Shown: positions 12,390-24,339, counted from the first letter of the stretch. The stretch: 64,000 nt of DNA from Sordariomycetes sp. S80-01Y (GCA_037042185.1 JAXQJY010000028.1:1116001-1180000), one strand, 5' to 3'. Numbers and translations: made by a program. Notes: a model not told the origin generated them from the letters alone.

Positions 12390-15304
12390 ATGGATCCTTT
12401 CACCGTATTGAATGCCGCTGGCAACATAGCCCAGTTCATGGAATATACGAGAGAAGTCTACGTGCAAATCAAGGAAATCCGCTCTTCGGCATCGGGGATC
12501 ACCAGAAGGAACACTGACTTGATCTGGTCAGCATCCGAGCTGCACGATATGGTAGACAATATCACATACGATATGAGCTCATTCGAACATGCAAGCACAC
12601 CCACGGAGAAGAGGATCCGCGACATCGGCTCACAATGCCAAGACTTAGCTAAAGATCTCCGAACGGCAATAGAGAGGAAGGCGTCCAAGGATCAAGCACA
12701 CTTCTTCGCGGCTTTCAAGTCTGCGGCCTTCGGACGTTGGAAACCGAGCGAGATCGACAATAAGTTGGGACAGCTGGAGAGACTGCAAGATACCTTGTTC
12801 AAATGCCTCATGGTTCACATTAGGTGGGTAGTGCCTCTTCAGGGTTCACACAACGCAATGTCTGATTTTCCCGCTTCAGCAATCAACAGGCTGGTCTACG
12901 CACAGCTGTCATGAATCTGGCTGAGCAGAATCGTCATCTTGGAGTCAGTCGAACGAAAGATATAGCCAGTCTCAAGGACGACCTTTTCTCCGCGATTCCT
13001 CTTTCAAGCTGTGTGGATTCTGATGGGAGTTTCAGAAGCACAGACCCCAGGTTCGAGGACATGAAAGAACTCGTCGAGTCTTGGTCCATGCGAGCAACGG
13101 CTCTACAAAAGGAACAGCAAATTATCGAGAGCCTTTATTTCGAGGATATGCCCTACAGAAGGGACACGATACTGGACGCCTGGGCCGAGACATTCAGATG
13201 GATATACGACAAGAGGTTGTCCTTCAAAGACTGGCTTGAATCAGGGGATGGAGTCTACTGGATTAGCGGACATCCTGGGTCAGGCAAATCAACGCTGATC
13301 AAGTTCCTCAGTACAGACCAAGCGACTCACGAGAATCTGCTGCAATGGGCTGGGACCAAGAAATTGGTGAAGGCCAGTTTCCACTTTTGGTTCTCAGGTT
13401 CCGACATTCAGAAATCTCAAGAGGGCTTGCTGCGATCGCTCCTGTTTGAGATATTCAGACAGTGCCCCTCTATCATGCCTTTTGCATGTCCAGAGAGATG
13501 GCACCATAGCTCAACTCATCCATGGAGCCGCACTGAGCTTATGGACACTCTAAAACGTCTTCATCTTCAGTCCCCGGACACCAGGTTCTGCTTTTTCATC
13601 GATGGCCTCGATGAATATCAGGATCAGGGCCTCGCTCCGACCCGAAACGAAGATGCGCCGGCAGCCAATGTGGCAGAGATCATCGATGTGATGGCCACGT
13701 TGTCGAAGCTCGAGGATGTCAAGCTCTGTTTATCCAGTAGGCCATGGCAAGCATTCGAGCAAGCTTATGGTGCTGACAAGACGCGCAAACTTTACGTCGA
13801 TCAGGAGAATAGGGAGGATATTCGCGTGTATGTGCGTGACAGATTCGAGAAGTCAGATGTTTCCATTAGGACTCAAGTCCGGAACAAGGCACTCGAGATG
13901 GAGGAGATCGTTGAAAATATTGTACAAGACTCGCGAGGCGTGTTTCTGTGGGTGGCTTTGGTCACTGAAAGCCTCCTCCGCGGGCTCAGCAATCATGATA
14001 ATCTAACTGAGCTGAAAGAGCGCTTGTCCGAAACACCCAAGACGCTCAATGGCATGTTCGAAAGGATGCTATCATCAATCGAAACAAGATACGAGGAAGA
14101 GGCAGCCCAGATCCTCCAAGTGGCATTACACGCAAATGCGCCGCTGAAGTTGTTCGCCTACGCGCATGTCGGGGACCCGGGGTACAGCGCGCTCAGATTA
14201 TCTACTCGCACATGGGATAGAGAGGAGTGTGTTGCTTTGGCGGAGGCAACCGAGACAAGGATCAGGGTTCGATGTCCAGATCTCATCAAAGTCAGTGACC
14301 ACAGACGGCCAGGGGACGCTTTCGATGCACAGGTAAATATCCTGGTCGACTTCCTCCATCGCACAGTGAGAGACTTTCTCACGCTTAGCGACACACAAAA
14401 GCGTTTAAAGCAGCGTCTTAGGAAGCAGTTCGATCCTGGTCGGTACATTTGTGAAGCTCTTGTTGGGCAGATCAAAGGTGCAGATTTGGAGAAATGCAAT
14501 CATTGGGACTTCGACGATCTTGATTTCAACGGTTCTGATATCGACTACAGCCGGGAAGTTCAGGGCGATTTCATGCAACTCCTGGACCATGTGAAAAGAG
14601 AGGAGCTTTACTCTGGCAAATCCCAAAAAGACTTGCTGGATGAGATGCGTTCTGTTTCTGTCGCGCAAGGCTGGCAAGATTCCAGTGTGTCCTTTCTTGG
14701 GCTGATGGTCGCGTGCAACATGCTGCTCTACGTCAAAGAGTACATGCCCGACGGTATCGAGTCTCATGGCGGTGTCACCCCACTACTTCAATGCGCTCTG
14801 AACCCGCCACCCGAATATTCCAGTATTTACCTTTCGGGCATGCCCCTTGTTGAGATGGTAACTTTGTTGCTCGAGCATGGAGCTGATCCTAATGAGATGT
14901 CATGCACCGAGGGGAACACCGTGTGGGAGTATTTCTTGAAGACCAAGTATCGGAAACGAAAAGGCCTCAAGCAGCACATCTCTGATAAGGACAGAGCGGA
15001 CTTCAGTATCATGAAGACCATGCTTCTTCATGGAGCCGATTCTCAATTGCGATGCTTGTACAGAGCCAGGAACGGCCAGGAAGCAACGATGGAGTTGACG
15101 GAGATGCTGAGAGATGTGTATGGCACTTACCCTGAAGAGCTCGAACAACTTGGACCTCTGGAGTCTGTAATCATACAGAAACAAGAAGCTCACAAACGCG
15201 AAAAGAAGGAGAATCTCGCAAACGTGCCACAAGATGGAAGCTGGGGTCTGAATGTCGGAATCAGCAGGTCCCTTGGATGGTTCACATCATCACTGTTTCC
15301 TTGA
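12390..15304 (+). CDS. STAND P-loop NTPase (fungal NLR-like), NPHP3_N/DUF7791 type with ankyrin-like end
   Basis: Two exons, 12390-12823 and 12880-15304 (56-nt intron), 952 aa. The ATG at 12390 is the first ATG in frame. Residues 1 to about 145 are a helical N-terminal domain (MDPFTVLNAAGNIAQFMEY...) of the kind found at the start of fungal STAND proteins. The nucleotide-binding module has Walker A GHPGSGKST near residue 275, Walker B FFIDGLDEY near 384 and a sensor-like LCLSSRPW near 425. This matches the nephrocystin-3-like NTPase followed by the DUF7791 helical region. Near the C-terminus are two ankyrin-like units (LLLEHGADPNE and MLLHGADSQL). Fungal NLRs are thought to sense non-self and trigger cell death or defence; the ligand here is unknown. 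The intron lies just after the N-terminal domain. The stop faces the lysozyme-like gene. Confidence 0.9.
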
Positions 15305-15590
15305 GAGCTGAGACAGAACTTCAAGGTTCAAGAGAGTCTACCTTTATTGTGAGAGAATATGAGACGGAATTGAAAAAGCAGGCTGCACCCGCAACACCAG
15401 AGCCTATCCTTGGGAGCACAAGCAGTCTAGTCGACATTGCAAGAGCGTCCTTCCCCTACGTATTTACAAGAATTATTCCACGCCAAACAAAAGCAAGAAA
15501 GACTTTCATCTCTCTAAACCAAAACCCAAGTCGAAACAGAGCACAGTCGAAGTTGTGACTGTGCCGGCAATCGGATCGCCTCGTTCACCT

Positions 15591-16301
15591 TTACAGCTGG
15601 CACTGGTTGGCAGCAAGCGTCCATCCGGTAAAGCGGTTAGCGACGTCGGTGGCGTAGCAGGCAGTGCTTGTGAAGCCGTTGTTGAGGTTGGTGTAGTCGA
15701 CGGAGCCAGAGTTGTACTTGCGAGCAGCGGCGTAGAAGGCGCGAGCGTTGCCGCCAGCACCGCCAAGGTAGCCCTGGGTCTCGGCGAGAAGCTGCTGGAG
15801 ACCGTCGCCGTGGATAGTACCAGCGGTACCATCACGGATCATCTGGAGGATCATCTCGTTGCTGCATCCGCCTGCCGGTGCGCCCGCGCAGGTGCCGTCG
15901 CCATTGTGGGACTGCATGAGTCCGGGGTTGCGGACACCGTTGTCGGTGGTAGGGGCGCGAACACAGCCAACACTCTCCTGCATCACTATGGCAAGGATGA
16001 AGCGGTTGTCGACGCCCGTCTCGGCGGAGACCGTCTGGATGGCGCTGCTGATGGCGGCGATCTCCTGCTCGGAGTTGTTGATGCCCCAGCCGTTCCAGAC
16101 GCAGGAGTTCTGCATGGTGTTGTAGTTTGCGTTCCAGAGCTCATCGAAGCTGCCCCAGGCAGTGTCGGCAGGCCAGCCTTGCTCGACGGAGCCGTCGCCG
16201 TAGTACATGTTGTACACGTCGGCGACCTGACGCCTGTTCAGGGGGGCAGCGAGGGCGGTAGCCGCCAGAGCGGCCGCGGTGAGAGCAAGCTTGGAAAGCA
16301 T
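15591..16301 (-). CDS. Secreted lysozyme/SLT-like protein (putative muramidase)
   Basis: Single exon, 236 aa from the ATG at 16301. Residues 1-19 are a classical signal peptide (MLSKLALTAAALAATALAA), followed by LNRR, a possible Kex2-type processing site. The mature protein has the two hallmarks of the soluble lytic transglycosylase/goose-lysozyme fold: a Glu-Ser pair (VMQES, Glu109 as the likely acid) and GLMQ at 127-130. Six cysteines in the mature part (CVWNG, GCVRAP, GTCAG, GGCSN, ACYAT and NQCQL) suggest three disulfides and extracellular life. By family it should cleave, or once have cleaved, the glycan chain of bacterial peptidoglycan. Activity and substrate are inference, and it could instead act as an effector. 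Its 3' end is 286 nt from the NLR stop. Confidence 0.8.
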   Translation of the reverse strand: MLSKLALTAAALAATALAAPLNRRQVADVYNMYYGDGSVEQGWPADTAWGSFDELWNANYNTMQNSCVWNGWGINNSEQEIAAISSAIQTVSAETGVDNRFILAIVMQESVGCVRAPTTDNGVRNPGLMQSHNGDGTCAGAPAGGCSNEMILQMIRDGTAGTIHGDGLQQLLAETQGYLGGAGGNARAFYAAARKYNSGSVDYTNLNNGFTSTACYATDVANRFTGWTLAANQCQL

Positions 16302-19041
16302 CGTGATGGAGTTGTGATTGAAGTATTGCAATAGAGCCGTAGCAAGAGAGAGTGTGGATCAAAAGATGAAAAGGAGAGATGTTTGCTTAAGCAGAGTCTA
16401 GAAGGACTGTGGGTGGTTCTCAAGGAACGTTGGTTGTGTTCTGGAAAGGAGTGACTGGTGGATGGCTTGTTTGAAAGGAGCACTTGGAATCTAAGGGATC
16501 TCTCACCCTTATGTACTCGTGAAATCAACTAGGCTATCACTCATCCGCCCGCAGCTGCTGGCCTACCTACTCGCAGTGGCCTCGTTCCACTCCGCGTCCA
16601 CCGGCCCCCTAGCACGTAACATAGGCCATACAGGTCGGCCATTCCTTCGATACTACTGATACCTTCCGAGAGCTCCCAGTCGTAAGCCAGCTATATTGCG
16701 AGCCTTTGAAGGTGTTGGGGGCCTCACGCAGCTGCGCGAATCCGGCAGCCAAGGTGATTCCAGCTGCTCGTGGTTGCCGGCAACTATGCAGGAACAGGCA
16801 GCTCGTGCGCTCGGCTCGATCCGTGTAGGGTCCAGGCCTCGAGTGCGGGGCAATATGAAACGATCTGAGAGCCGAAGTGGCGTCAAGGCAGAGTGGTAAC
16901 TATCCCCAGCTGTTGCCAGAAGCCTTGCTAAAACATATGCGTGCCGCGGGCCCCTGAACCCCTTTTCTACCTCAAGGAGGAAATTTTAAATATTTCCCGC
17001 GGAGCTGTAGACCATCAATACGACAATTGTCAAAAACATGGGCCTCTTAGACAGCATTTTCTAAGATTTTGTGAATGCTTTCCTCGCTGTTGCGGCGGAT
17101 AAGGCTGATGTTCACCCTTGCCCGATCAAGCTACTCGCCATCCAACCCTGGTAACGTTCCATCACCAGACGGCGACAGAAACGCCGCGCCAAGCCCTTCG
17201 CCCACAACAGGAAATCAAATGCTTCAATAGAATGGGAAGGTAAAAATCATACCCCCAAACGAAGCATCTGACAAGGGTGTTAAATGAAACTTGGATTAAA
17301 ATCGCCGTCAGCGACTCGACTGTAGCGCCCAGCCCGAAGCCGAGTCGGTTCATGCGCGCATCATCACAGGGGTCCTAACGTATGAAAGCCTGTTACAATG
17401 CACGTGGTTTCTTAGTTTCTTCAGTTCTTGGGCGTTTGTAGCTCGTTCGTTGTTTTGTGACTCAAAGAGGTCGCAAGATGCCTTCCATCGTGGCTGTTAC
17501 AAGCCAAGCGTCGTAATTCACCGAACGAACCCAGTTCTTCCCGTTCAGGCGAAATCAGCTACAACCTGATCCCAAAGAGGCAGCTATCCTCAGCCGCGAC
17601 GTTCACTCGCGTGTGACGTGCAGCTGTGACCTGCATCATCTAAGTGCACCTGGCAGCACGCTTCCCCGTAGGTGTGGACATTGCCGACTTACCCTCAACC
17701 ACGCCGCACGAGAGATGGCGCCCCATGTTTCAATACGTTGATATGGAATTGTAAAACCCATGTACTGTACAGTTGCATCCGTAGAGCTTTGGCGTGCGGC
17801 CGCCGTTGGAAGTGATACTTCCGATACATGGAGTAACATCGCCAAGGTAGCTGCCTACACTTAGTGTCCTCCACATGCCCCTTTGGCCGTAATGCCGCAG
17901 GGGCACAATACCCTTTTCCCGGCAATGGCCGGATCTACGACGCTTGGATTGTCGGCCAAGGGACATCTCCGCAGATCATCAGAGGTGCCATGGAACCCGT
18001 TCACAAGCTCATCGGGACCACTTCGTCCGCTGTGGGCAAGCGGCACTATTACAAGAGCATCTGCTTCTGAGGAGGGTTCAAAAAAGAATACAATTGAAAC
18101 CTGGTACCTCATAGAGGTCTCAAAAAGTGCTATATACCACTGGTACTTCATGCATATTCCTGGTCATTCGCCACTTGGGGAGACGTTCCATCTCCTTCGA
18201 TCATACCATGACAAGATGAATCCTCTTATCCGAAATGATATTGAAACAGCCTCTAGGTAGTTCTCCAGCCGAATTTATCAACCTGATCAGCTGGGTAAAG
18301 TTATCAACTAGAACGACTGTGCGTACCCTTAGGCTAGAGTGTCAAAGACACCTTTTTCATGGAACCATGTAATGAAGAATCGCGCGGAGAAAATACTTCC
18401 GTGTCATCAATTACAGTACCTGGGATCCTCTTCATCGAGTTCAGCGGCACCAGGGAGATGGGGAACAGGCAGGTCAAGCAGCATCATGATATCGCCGAGA
18501 TACGAGCTGATCATGCCCGTCGCAAGACTTAATCTCTTTCCAAGAATCCGACAGCCACAAAACCTAACAAGTCCTTGAAAAGTGAAATTTAGTCATTCGC
18601 TACTTTACTGACCAAAAGAACAGCACGGCCGTAGGGTGGTCGACTGTCCCGGGAATTGAGTGCTGTCGCACCTTCCATCGGTATCCACCATTTACCGAGT
18701 CTCGGGGCCGGCATATTCAGACGTAGGGAGCATGACAATGACGTCTTAAGCGCAGCAATGACTTGGAATCAAAATGAGAATTGGTACTTGATTCGCCAAA
18801 TATAAATTCCCAACCATCCCTACGCTGGGCGCTGTGGCTACGCGGCGATTACTTTTCACGGAGTTGTCTCTCGGAGTCGGTCTGATAGTTCGGGGAAAGC
18901 AGACCTCAATCCGGAGCTCACGCTTCAACTACGATGGCCAGATTGAATATAAAAGTCGAAGGCTCGGGGATGAGAATGATCTGAATGTTGACCGCCGCCA
19001 ATGCGAGACTGAACCGCGCTAAAACACCTACTTTCCTCACG
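16302..19041. other. Gene-poor stretch of 2.7 kb
   Basis: It lies between the lysozyme-like gene and the O-methyltransferase, both of which read away from it, so it holds both promoters. Open frames are short, scattered over all frames and match nothing I recognise. A small AT-rich inverted repeat (GGAAAT...ATTTCC) lies at about 16979-16998. Confidence 0.5.
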
Positions 19042-20374
19042 ATGACCACCGACGCCTCCCTTTCAGACGCCAACTTTGCTGACCAGCTCGATGCTTGGGC
19101 AAAGACGCTCAGTGACACAGCGCAAAGTATTCGGAGAGCAGGCAGTGTATCCATGGATCACAGAGTCACGACCTCTGCGGTCGCACAAGACATCCTCAAG
19201 ACTATGCAATCCCCCATTGAGCATCTCATGGGTTCGTTGATCATGATGGTGCAATTGGCTGCAATGCGGTTATTTGTCAAGTGGAAGGTCTTTGAGACTA
19301 TGCCGACCCAAGGTCCGATCTCGTATAAAAGCCTTGCGTCGAAGGTAGGGGCCGACGAAGCTCTCATTCGTAAGTGTATTCACTTTGAGGAAGTCTCTTC
19401 GTTGACGCATTGAACAGGGCGCTTTGCATGGATCCTCGTTGGCCACAACATCCTTCACCAAAAGGGATCAGACTCTGTTGAGCACACGGAAGCGTCCAAA
19501 GCTTTTGCAGCCACCGGTCCTCTCACGGCTCTTGTTGGTCTAGGGTAAGTCCACTCATGGATGCTGCTTGCTGCTGGAGAACCATGTTGACAGATTTGGG
19601 GCTAGCTTCGACCAGCACCTCAAAGCACTGTGCTACATGCCGGAGTACTTTGAGGAATATGGCCTCAAGGAGCCCAAAGACCGATATGGGACTATTTGTG
19701 CTTATTCGTCAGGTGATCCCAACCTGACTGTGTGGGAGCACCTGAAGAGACGCCCTGAACAATTCCAGAATTTCATGATGACCATGGTAGCCATGGCAGC
19801 CAGATCACCGGTCCTAGGCTCGTACGACTTGGGCTGGGTGGTGTCTAAGGTCGAGGTGAATGAGGAGCGAACTCTGCTGGTGGACGTGGGTGGGGGAAAG
19901 GGCCATGCGGTTGAACAAATGTGCAAGAGCACGCCTGGTCTCCCCCCGAGCCGATGCGCTGTCGAGGATCTTCCTGAAGTGGTCGAGGCGGCGAAGGAAC
20001 AGGCAGAGGGCATTCTTGCTGAGGTCAAGTACATCCCCATGGACTTCCACAGCGAGCAACCCATTCGCGGAGCACTTGTGTATTACATACGACGCTGCCT
20101 CCATGATTATGGCGACGATATCGCCGCGGATATGCTGAAGCAGATTCAGAAGGCTATGGCACCGGACAGCCGCCTTCTGATCGTCGAAGAGATCCTGAGC
20201 AACCCACCCACAGCGTTTGGATCTGCCCAAGACATCATGATGGCAACCCTCGGAGGCAAGGAACGAACGATGGACGACTGGCGGGCGTTGACTGGTCGTG
20301 CAGGCCTCCGCTTGATCGAGACGCACCGTACGGAAGGGTCTGGTGTTGCGGTGATTGAGTGTGAGAGAATCTGA
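19042..20374 (+). CDS. Class I SAM-dependent O-methyltransferase (secondary-metabolism type)
   Basis: Three exons: 19042-19369, 19418-19544 and 19594-20374 (introns 48 and 49 nt), 411 aa. I chose the ATG at 19042 for its A at -3. An in-frame ATG at 18985 would add 19 residues. The order is typical of fungal COMT-like O-methyltransferases: a winged-helix dimerisation region (SLASKVGADEALIRRFAWIL), then the SAM site LLVDVGGGKGHAVEQM, an acidic EDLPEV segment, the catalytic-base region with His in CLHDYGDD, and a Glu-Glu pair in IVEEILSN. It would methylate a phenolic hydroxyl of a polyketide-like small molecule. The substrate is unknown. No polyketide synthase, P450 or transporter lies nearby, so it is not part of a visible cluster here. 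Confidence 0.88.
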
Positions 20375-22423
20375 CGGGGTTAGCAGAGCGTATGTAGGTC
20401 TACTCAACTCAGATTGTGCAATTTCGTCATGGCGTGTCCCTGGGATGACATGTAGTCCAGCGCAATGTCCGCAGAAAAAGATGGCGCGTTCATTACGTAC
20501 TTATGAAGCGCGGTAGGGAGCTTCCCTGTGCACATAACGGCGTACTGTGCCTGACAGGGCCGTTCACAGTCGATGCGCCAATGCAAGGACGATGTAACGC
20601 TGTAGACGCGCGCTTGGGCGAGCAGGGGTGTTGACCATTCAGAGTGACGACGCCGGAGGATGTGTTTGCAATTCGTCATCCACTTTCGTGAATAGCTTTG
20701 CGAAGAAGCCGTTGGTTCTTTCTTATTTCAACGGGACACTGGCAGATTCCAATGTGGAGATGTCCCTAGGACGGCCCGTGTCGAGCTGTCGATAGTGAGG
20801 CTTGAGCGGCCCAATGGTGATGAGCTGGTGGCGACCTCGATTGGACCACGTCGGCGAATGATGGCGGTATGCAAGAGAAACGGCCCCCAAACGTGTGGAA
20901 AGCTGCAGTGCGCGGCAGCAGCCCTGTGACGGCAAACGGTGAGAGGACGAGATGGGGAGGACGTAGGCCATGTTGGAGGGGAGGGACGTGGCCATGGCCC
21001 CTGTGCGGTTGCATCGACGCGACCTCGCCCTGCAATGCGCCTGAAGTTGGTACGGCGGACGATTGGTAGATTGGACGGGTGAATTCACGATTCGATGCCG
21101 TGATTCGCTGCGAGGTCAGATGCCATGGATGGTTGATGAGTGAATGGGGAGGAAAGGCGGAGGGCAGAGATGGAGGGTGCACTGGCATTGCACTGACACT
21201 GGCAGTGGCACTTTGAGTGGAGGGGCTCTCTGCCGGGGTCTTGGAGCCAGTTAAACGGTGGAACAAGGCTCTGCCGCCAGTGGCTAATACGCATCTGCAG
21301 CCCACCGGTGGCATCGTCACATCTGGCTTTGACTTTCTTGTTGGGAAGTCTGACCTGCCTCACTGGTGACACATGATGGAGGCACATTGTTCAAAGCTGG
21401 GAATGGGGGATGGCGGGAGGCCGTTTGTTAGTGTTCTCACTGCCAGCGGTAATAGCCGCTGAGGCCCCACTTAGCCTGGACATCGAAGTCCCATTCGTAG
21501 TGAGACAGGGACTCGATACTCCGCAGCCCACTGGCACTGGCACTGGCACTGGCGCGGGCACTCGCAGCGGCTCCGAGCCCCTCCTTCCAGGCTGTGATTC
21601 AACGCACTTTCCATGGTCTCCCCACCTCCACCAAAGCCTGAGCCTGAGCCAACATCCATCCCACCCGTCACCGTCACCGTCCTCCGTCTTTCGTCTATGG
21701 TGCTGCGTGACGAGTAACGACCTTCGTCCCCTCCTCCTGCATCCGCCCTTTTCCAATCTGCAGCCATCTCTTTTCCCACTGTCCAGCCAAGGTGCGTACG
21801 TATTCCTTTCCTGTCACGCGCCTCCAATCTCGCACTGGGGCGGCCTTCCAACCCAACTATCCCGCTTCCTCGGCTTGCGCCCCCCCCAGCTCAGCGTCAG
21901 TAGCTCACCTTGCCATGTTCTAGGCTCCTTGCAGTCTCTCGATACCGCTTTGATTCTGCAATCTTTCCGCCGTTTCGACGCTCGCTACTCTGCATCAAGA
22001 GCTTGTCTCTCTGAACTTATACCGCACACGTCCTGTCCGAAGCATTGTCCTACCACGGCCGAGTCCTGTGACCTACGTCCTACCTGTCAAAAACGCACCG
22101 TACGCATACTCTCGACCACCCTTAGACCCCGTCTCACCGACAAAAGATCCGGCCACTATTTCAACCTCCGCTCGCTCGCTCGCTATACTACCATATACCA
22201 CATCAACATCAGCCCCCCTCCGAGCGATTATCCTCCGAGACACATGGGGTGTTTCCCCTCGCATCTAAAGACGGCCAGTCAAGAAACACTGTAAATTCCG
22301 GCCTGTCGCTCGAGGCCTCTCTCAGCAACGGCCAAGTCAATTTTGGATTAAGCAGCTTGGTATTCAGCTGCGAACACATTCGTTATATCTTCATCGGTTT
22401 CTGGCGGCTGCCGACCGACAACC
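20375..22423. other. Long spacer and pyrimidine-rich leader upstream of MKK1
   Basis: Two kb without a supportable gene. It contains a (CACTGG)4 tract at 21529-21552 with related CACTGG-like units near 21180-21210, and a strongly C/T-rich plus strand from about 21600 to 22250. Such tracts are usual just upstream of start sites in filamentous fungi, so much of this may be the MKK1 promoter and leader. A 294-codon open frame at 21410-22294 is Ser/Pro/Leu-biased and not credible as a protein. Confidence 0.5.
21529..21552. repeat. (CACTGG)4 tandem repeat
   Basis: Four exact tandem copies of a 6-bp unit in the spacer upstream of MKK1, followed by diverged copies (GGGCACT, then CGCAGC). Confidence 0.9.
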
Positions 22424-24092
22424 ATGGCCGACAACACACAGAACCAGGGGTCTCACTCAGCTCCTCCACAGGTTCGTTCGTAAAGAATATGGAAGACGTT
22501 CGTCTGGCTAATCTTGGCAGCAACCATCTGGCGGCCTTCCTGTACCGCAGCTGCCTTCAGCCCCGCCATCCCTCCGCCCCGCCACCGGTGGACGCCCTGG
22601 AGGCGCCCGAACACCAAGACTTGGCCTCGCCATTCCTCCCTCCCCCAACGCTAAGCCGGTAGGCAATGCCGCCGGTCCCGCGGGCGGACGGCCTGCTCTA
22701 CCGACGCTGCACCTTGCTACTCCCAAGGGAAGTCAAGTAGTGCCGCAAGAGCAGGCTCCAAGGCCACTACAGATCCAGACAGGTCAATCAGCAGGCGGAA
22801 GCGAGAGCAGTGCGGCTCACTCCAGGTCAGGGAGCTTCGGGCCGCTGGATGGCAGGGCAAGCAACCCTACCTCAGCCAACTCGCAGTATTCTGCGTTGTC
22901 CTTCGCCTCTCAATATGGCATTGGGATGCCGCGAGCCCAGGGAACCCCGGATCCCGTGTCCGCCGTCGGTTCAATGTACTCGGAAACAAGTCAGGGCGGT
23001 GCGGCCATGGAGCGTGACGGGAGTCTGCAAGGCCTGGAAGCTTTCGACAAGCTCACCCTCGAAAGAGCAAGAACTCTTGACGCCGAGGATCTTGATGACG
23101 AGGGCTGGAGAGTCGCAAGCTTGGAGAAGCGAATCGAAGAGCTGGGCAGCTTGGGTGAAGGCGCTGGCGGTGCTGTTACTCGAGCCAAGCTCAAAGGCGG
23201 AAAGACTGTCTTTGCTCTCAAGATCATTACTACTAATCCTGATCCAGACGTCAAGAGACAAATCATTCGCGAACTCAACTTCAACAAGTCTTGCGCCTCC
23301 GAGCACATTTGTCGTTACTATGGTGCTTTCGTGGATCCTGCCACTGCGACCATCTCGATTACCATGGAATTCTGTGAAGGTGGTTCGCTCGACAGCATTT
23401 ACAAGGAGGTCAAGCGACTAGGTGGCCGAACCGGCGAAAAAGTTCTCGGCAAGATTGCTGAGGGTGTGTTGGGAGGCTTGACCTACCTACACACCCGCCG
23501 GATCATTCACCGCGACATCAAGCCCAGCAACATCCTTCTCTGTCGCGACGGTGCCGTCAAACTTTGCGACTTTGGTGTGTCGGGCGACTTTGGTACCAAG
23601 GGCGAAGCGAATACCTTCATTGGCACGAGCTACTACATGGCCCCTGAGCGTATCACTGGCCAGTCCTACAAGATTCATTCCGACGTTTGGTCCACAGGCG
23701 TCACCCTTTTGGAGGTGGCACAACATCGCTTCCCCTTCCCTGCTGATGGCACGGAGATGCAGCCAAAGGCAGGGCTAATTGACCTCTTGACGTACATTGT
23801 ACAGCAAAAAGTCCCACAATTGAAGGACGAACCTGACATGAACGTCTACTGGAGTGACAACTTCAAGTACTTCATCGAATGCTGGTACGTTTATCTTGTA
23901 CGGCTTTGGCCGGCCCAAGAGTCAACGCTAACTTGTTGCAGCCTTGAGAAGGACCCCAACCGCAGAGCCACTCCTTGGAAGATGATGGAGCATCCGTGGA
24001 TGGTGGAGATGAAATCGAAGAAAGTCAACATGGTCAAATACCTCTCCTATGTCTGGGGCTGGGACGACGTCAATAAGCCTGCAAAGGAATAA
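22424..24092 (+). CDS. MKK1: MAP kinase kinase of the cell-wall-integrity pathway (Mkk1/2 type)
   Basis: Dual-specificity kinase that should activate the Slt2/Mps1 MAP kinase. Three exons: 22424-22471, 22521-23884 and 23942-24092 (introns 49 and 57 nt), 520 aa. Exon 1 encodes [16 protein letters not shown]. The N-terminal region is Pro/Ser/Gly-rich and holds the [13 protein letters not shown] segment and [10 protein letters not shown], features I associate with Mkk1/2 orthologues. The kinase domain starts at LGEGAGGAV. It has the Lys in [19 protein letters not shown] as DFGVSGDFG, and the activation loop [18 protein letters not shown]. The segment [24 protein letters not shown] is typical of the CWI MAPKK. 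The second intron lies in subdomain XI and, if retained, leaves the frame open. An upstream pyrimidine-rich region of about 2 kb contains no gene. Confidence 0.94.
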
Positions 24093-24339
24093 TGAAGCAA
24101 CCCGTTTCACAAGGGCAAGTATTTATACTACGTGGCGAACACAGTCTTTCGTATCACGGGCAGGGCGTTGGGCGAACTGGGTCTGATCTTACGTGTCATA
24201 ATATGGAACATGGCGTGATATTTTGTTGCAACCTGTTCGGGTCGCGTCGAAACATTAGTGGTTGGCTATTAGCTCTGAGGTACCTTTAGCGTAGAGAGCT
24301 TCCACGTCCTATCAGATACGGTTGTTTCTAGGGCTCTCG

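Noticed and set aside
14426-14440. GTTCGATCC, a B-box match
   Set aside because: It lies inside the NLR coding frame (KQFDPG) and has no tRNA-like flanks.
15277-15558. Frame extending beyond the NLR stop
   Set aside because: It overlaps the NLR end in another frame with no splice sites that would join it convincingly.
15555-16334. 259-codon plus-strand frame over the lysozyme-like gene
   Set aside because: Antisense shadow of a GC-rich coding region. The minus-strand product has a signal peptide and family motifs.
17864-18260. Short frames in the 16.3-19.0 kb gap on both strands
   Set aside because: No signal peptide, domain or consistent splice pattern. I could not support a small secreted protein.
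21410-22294. 294-codon open frame upstream of MKK1
   Set aside because: The translation is dominated by Ser, Pro and Leu from a pyrimidine-rich strand, with no domain and no splice or family support.
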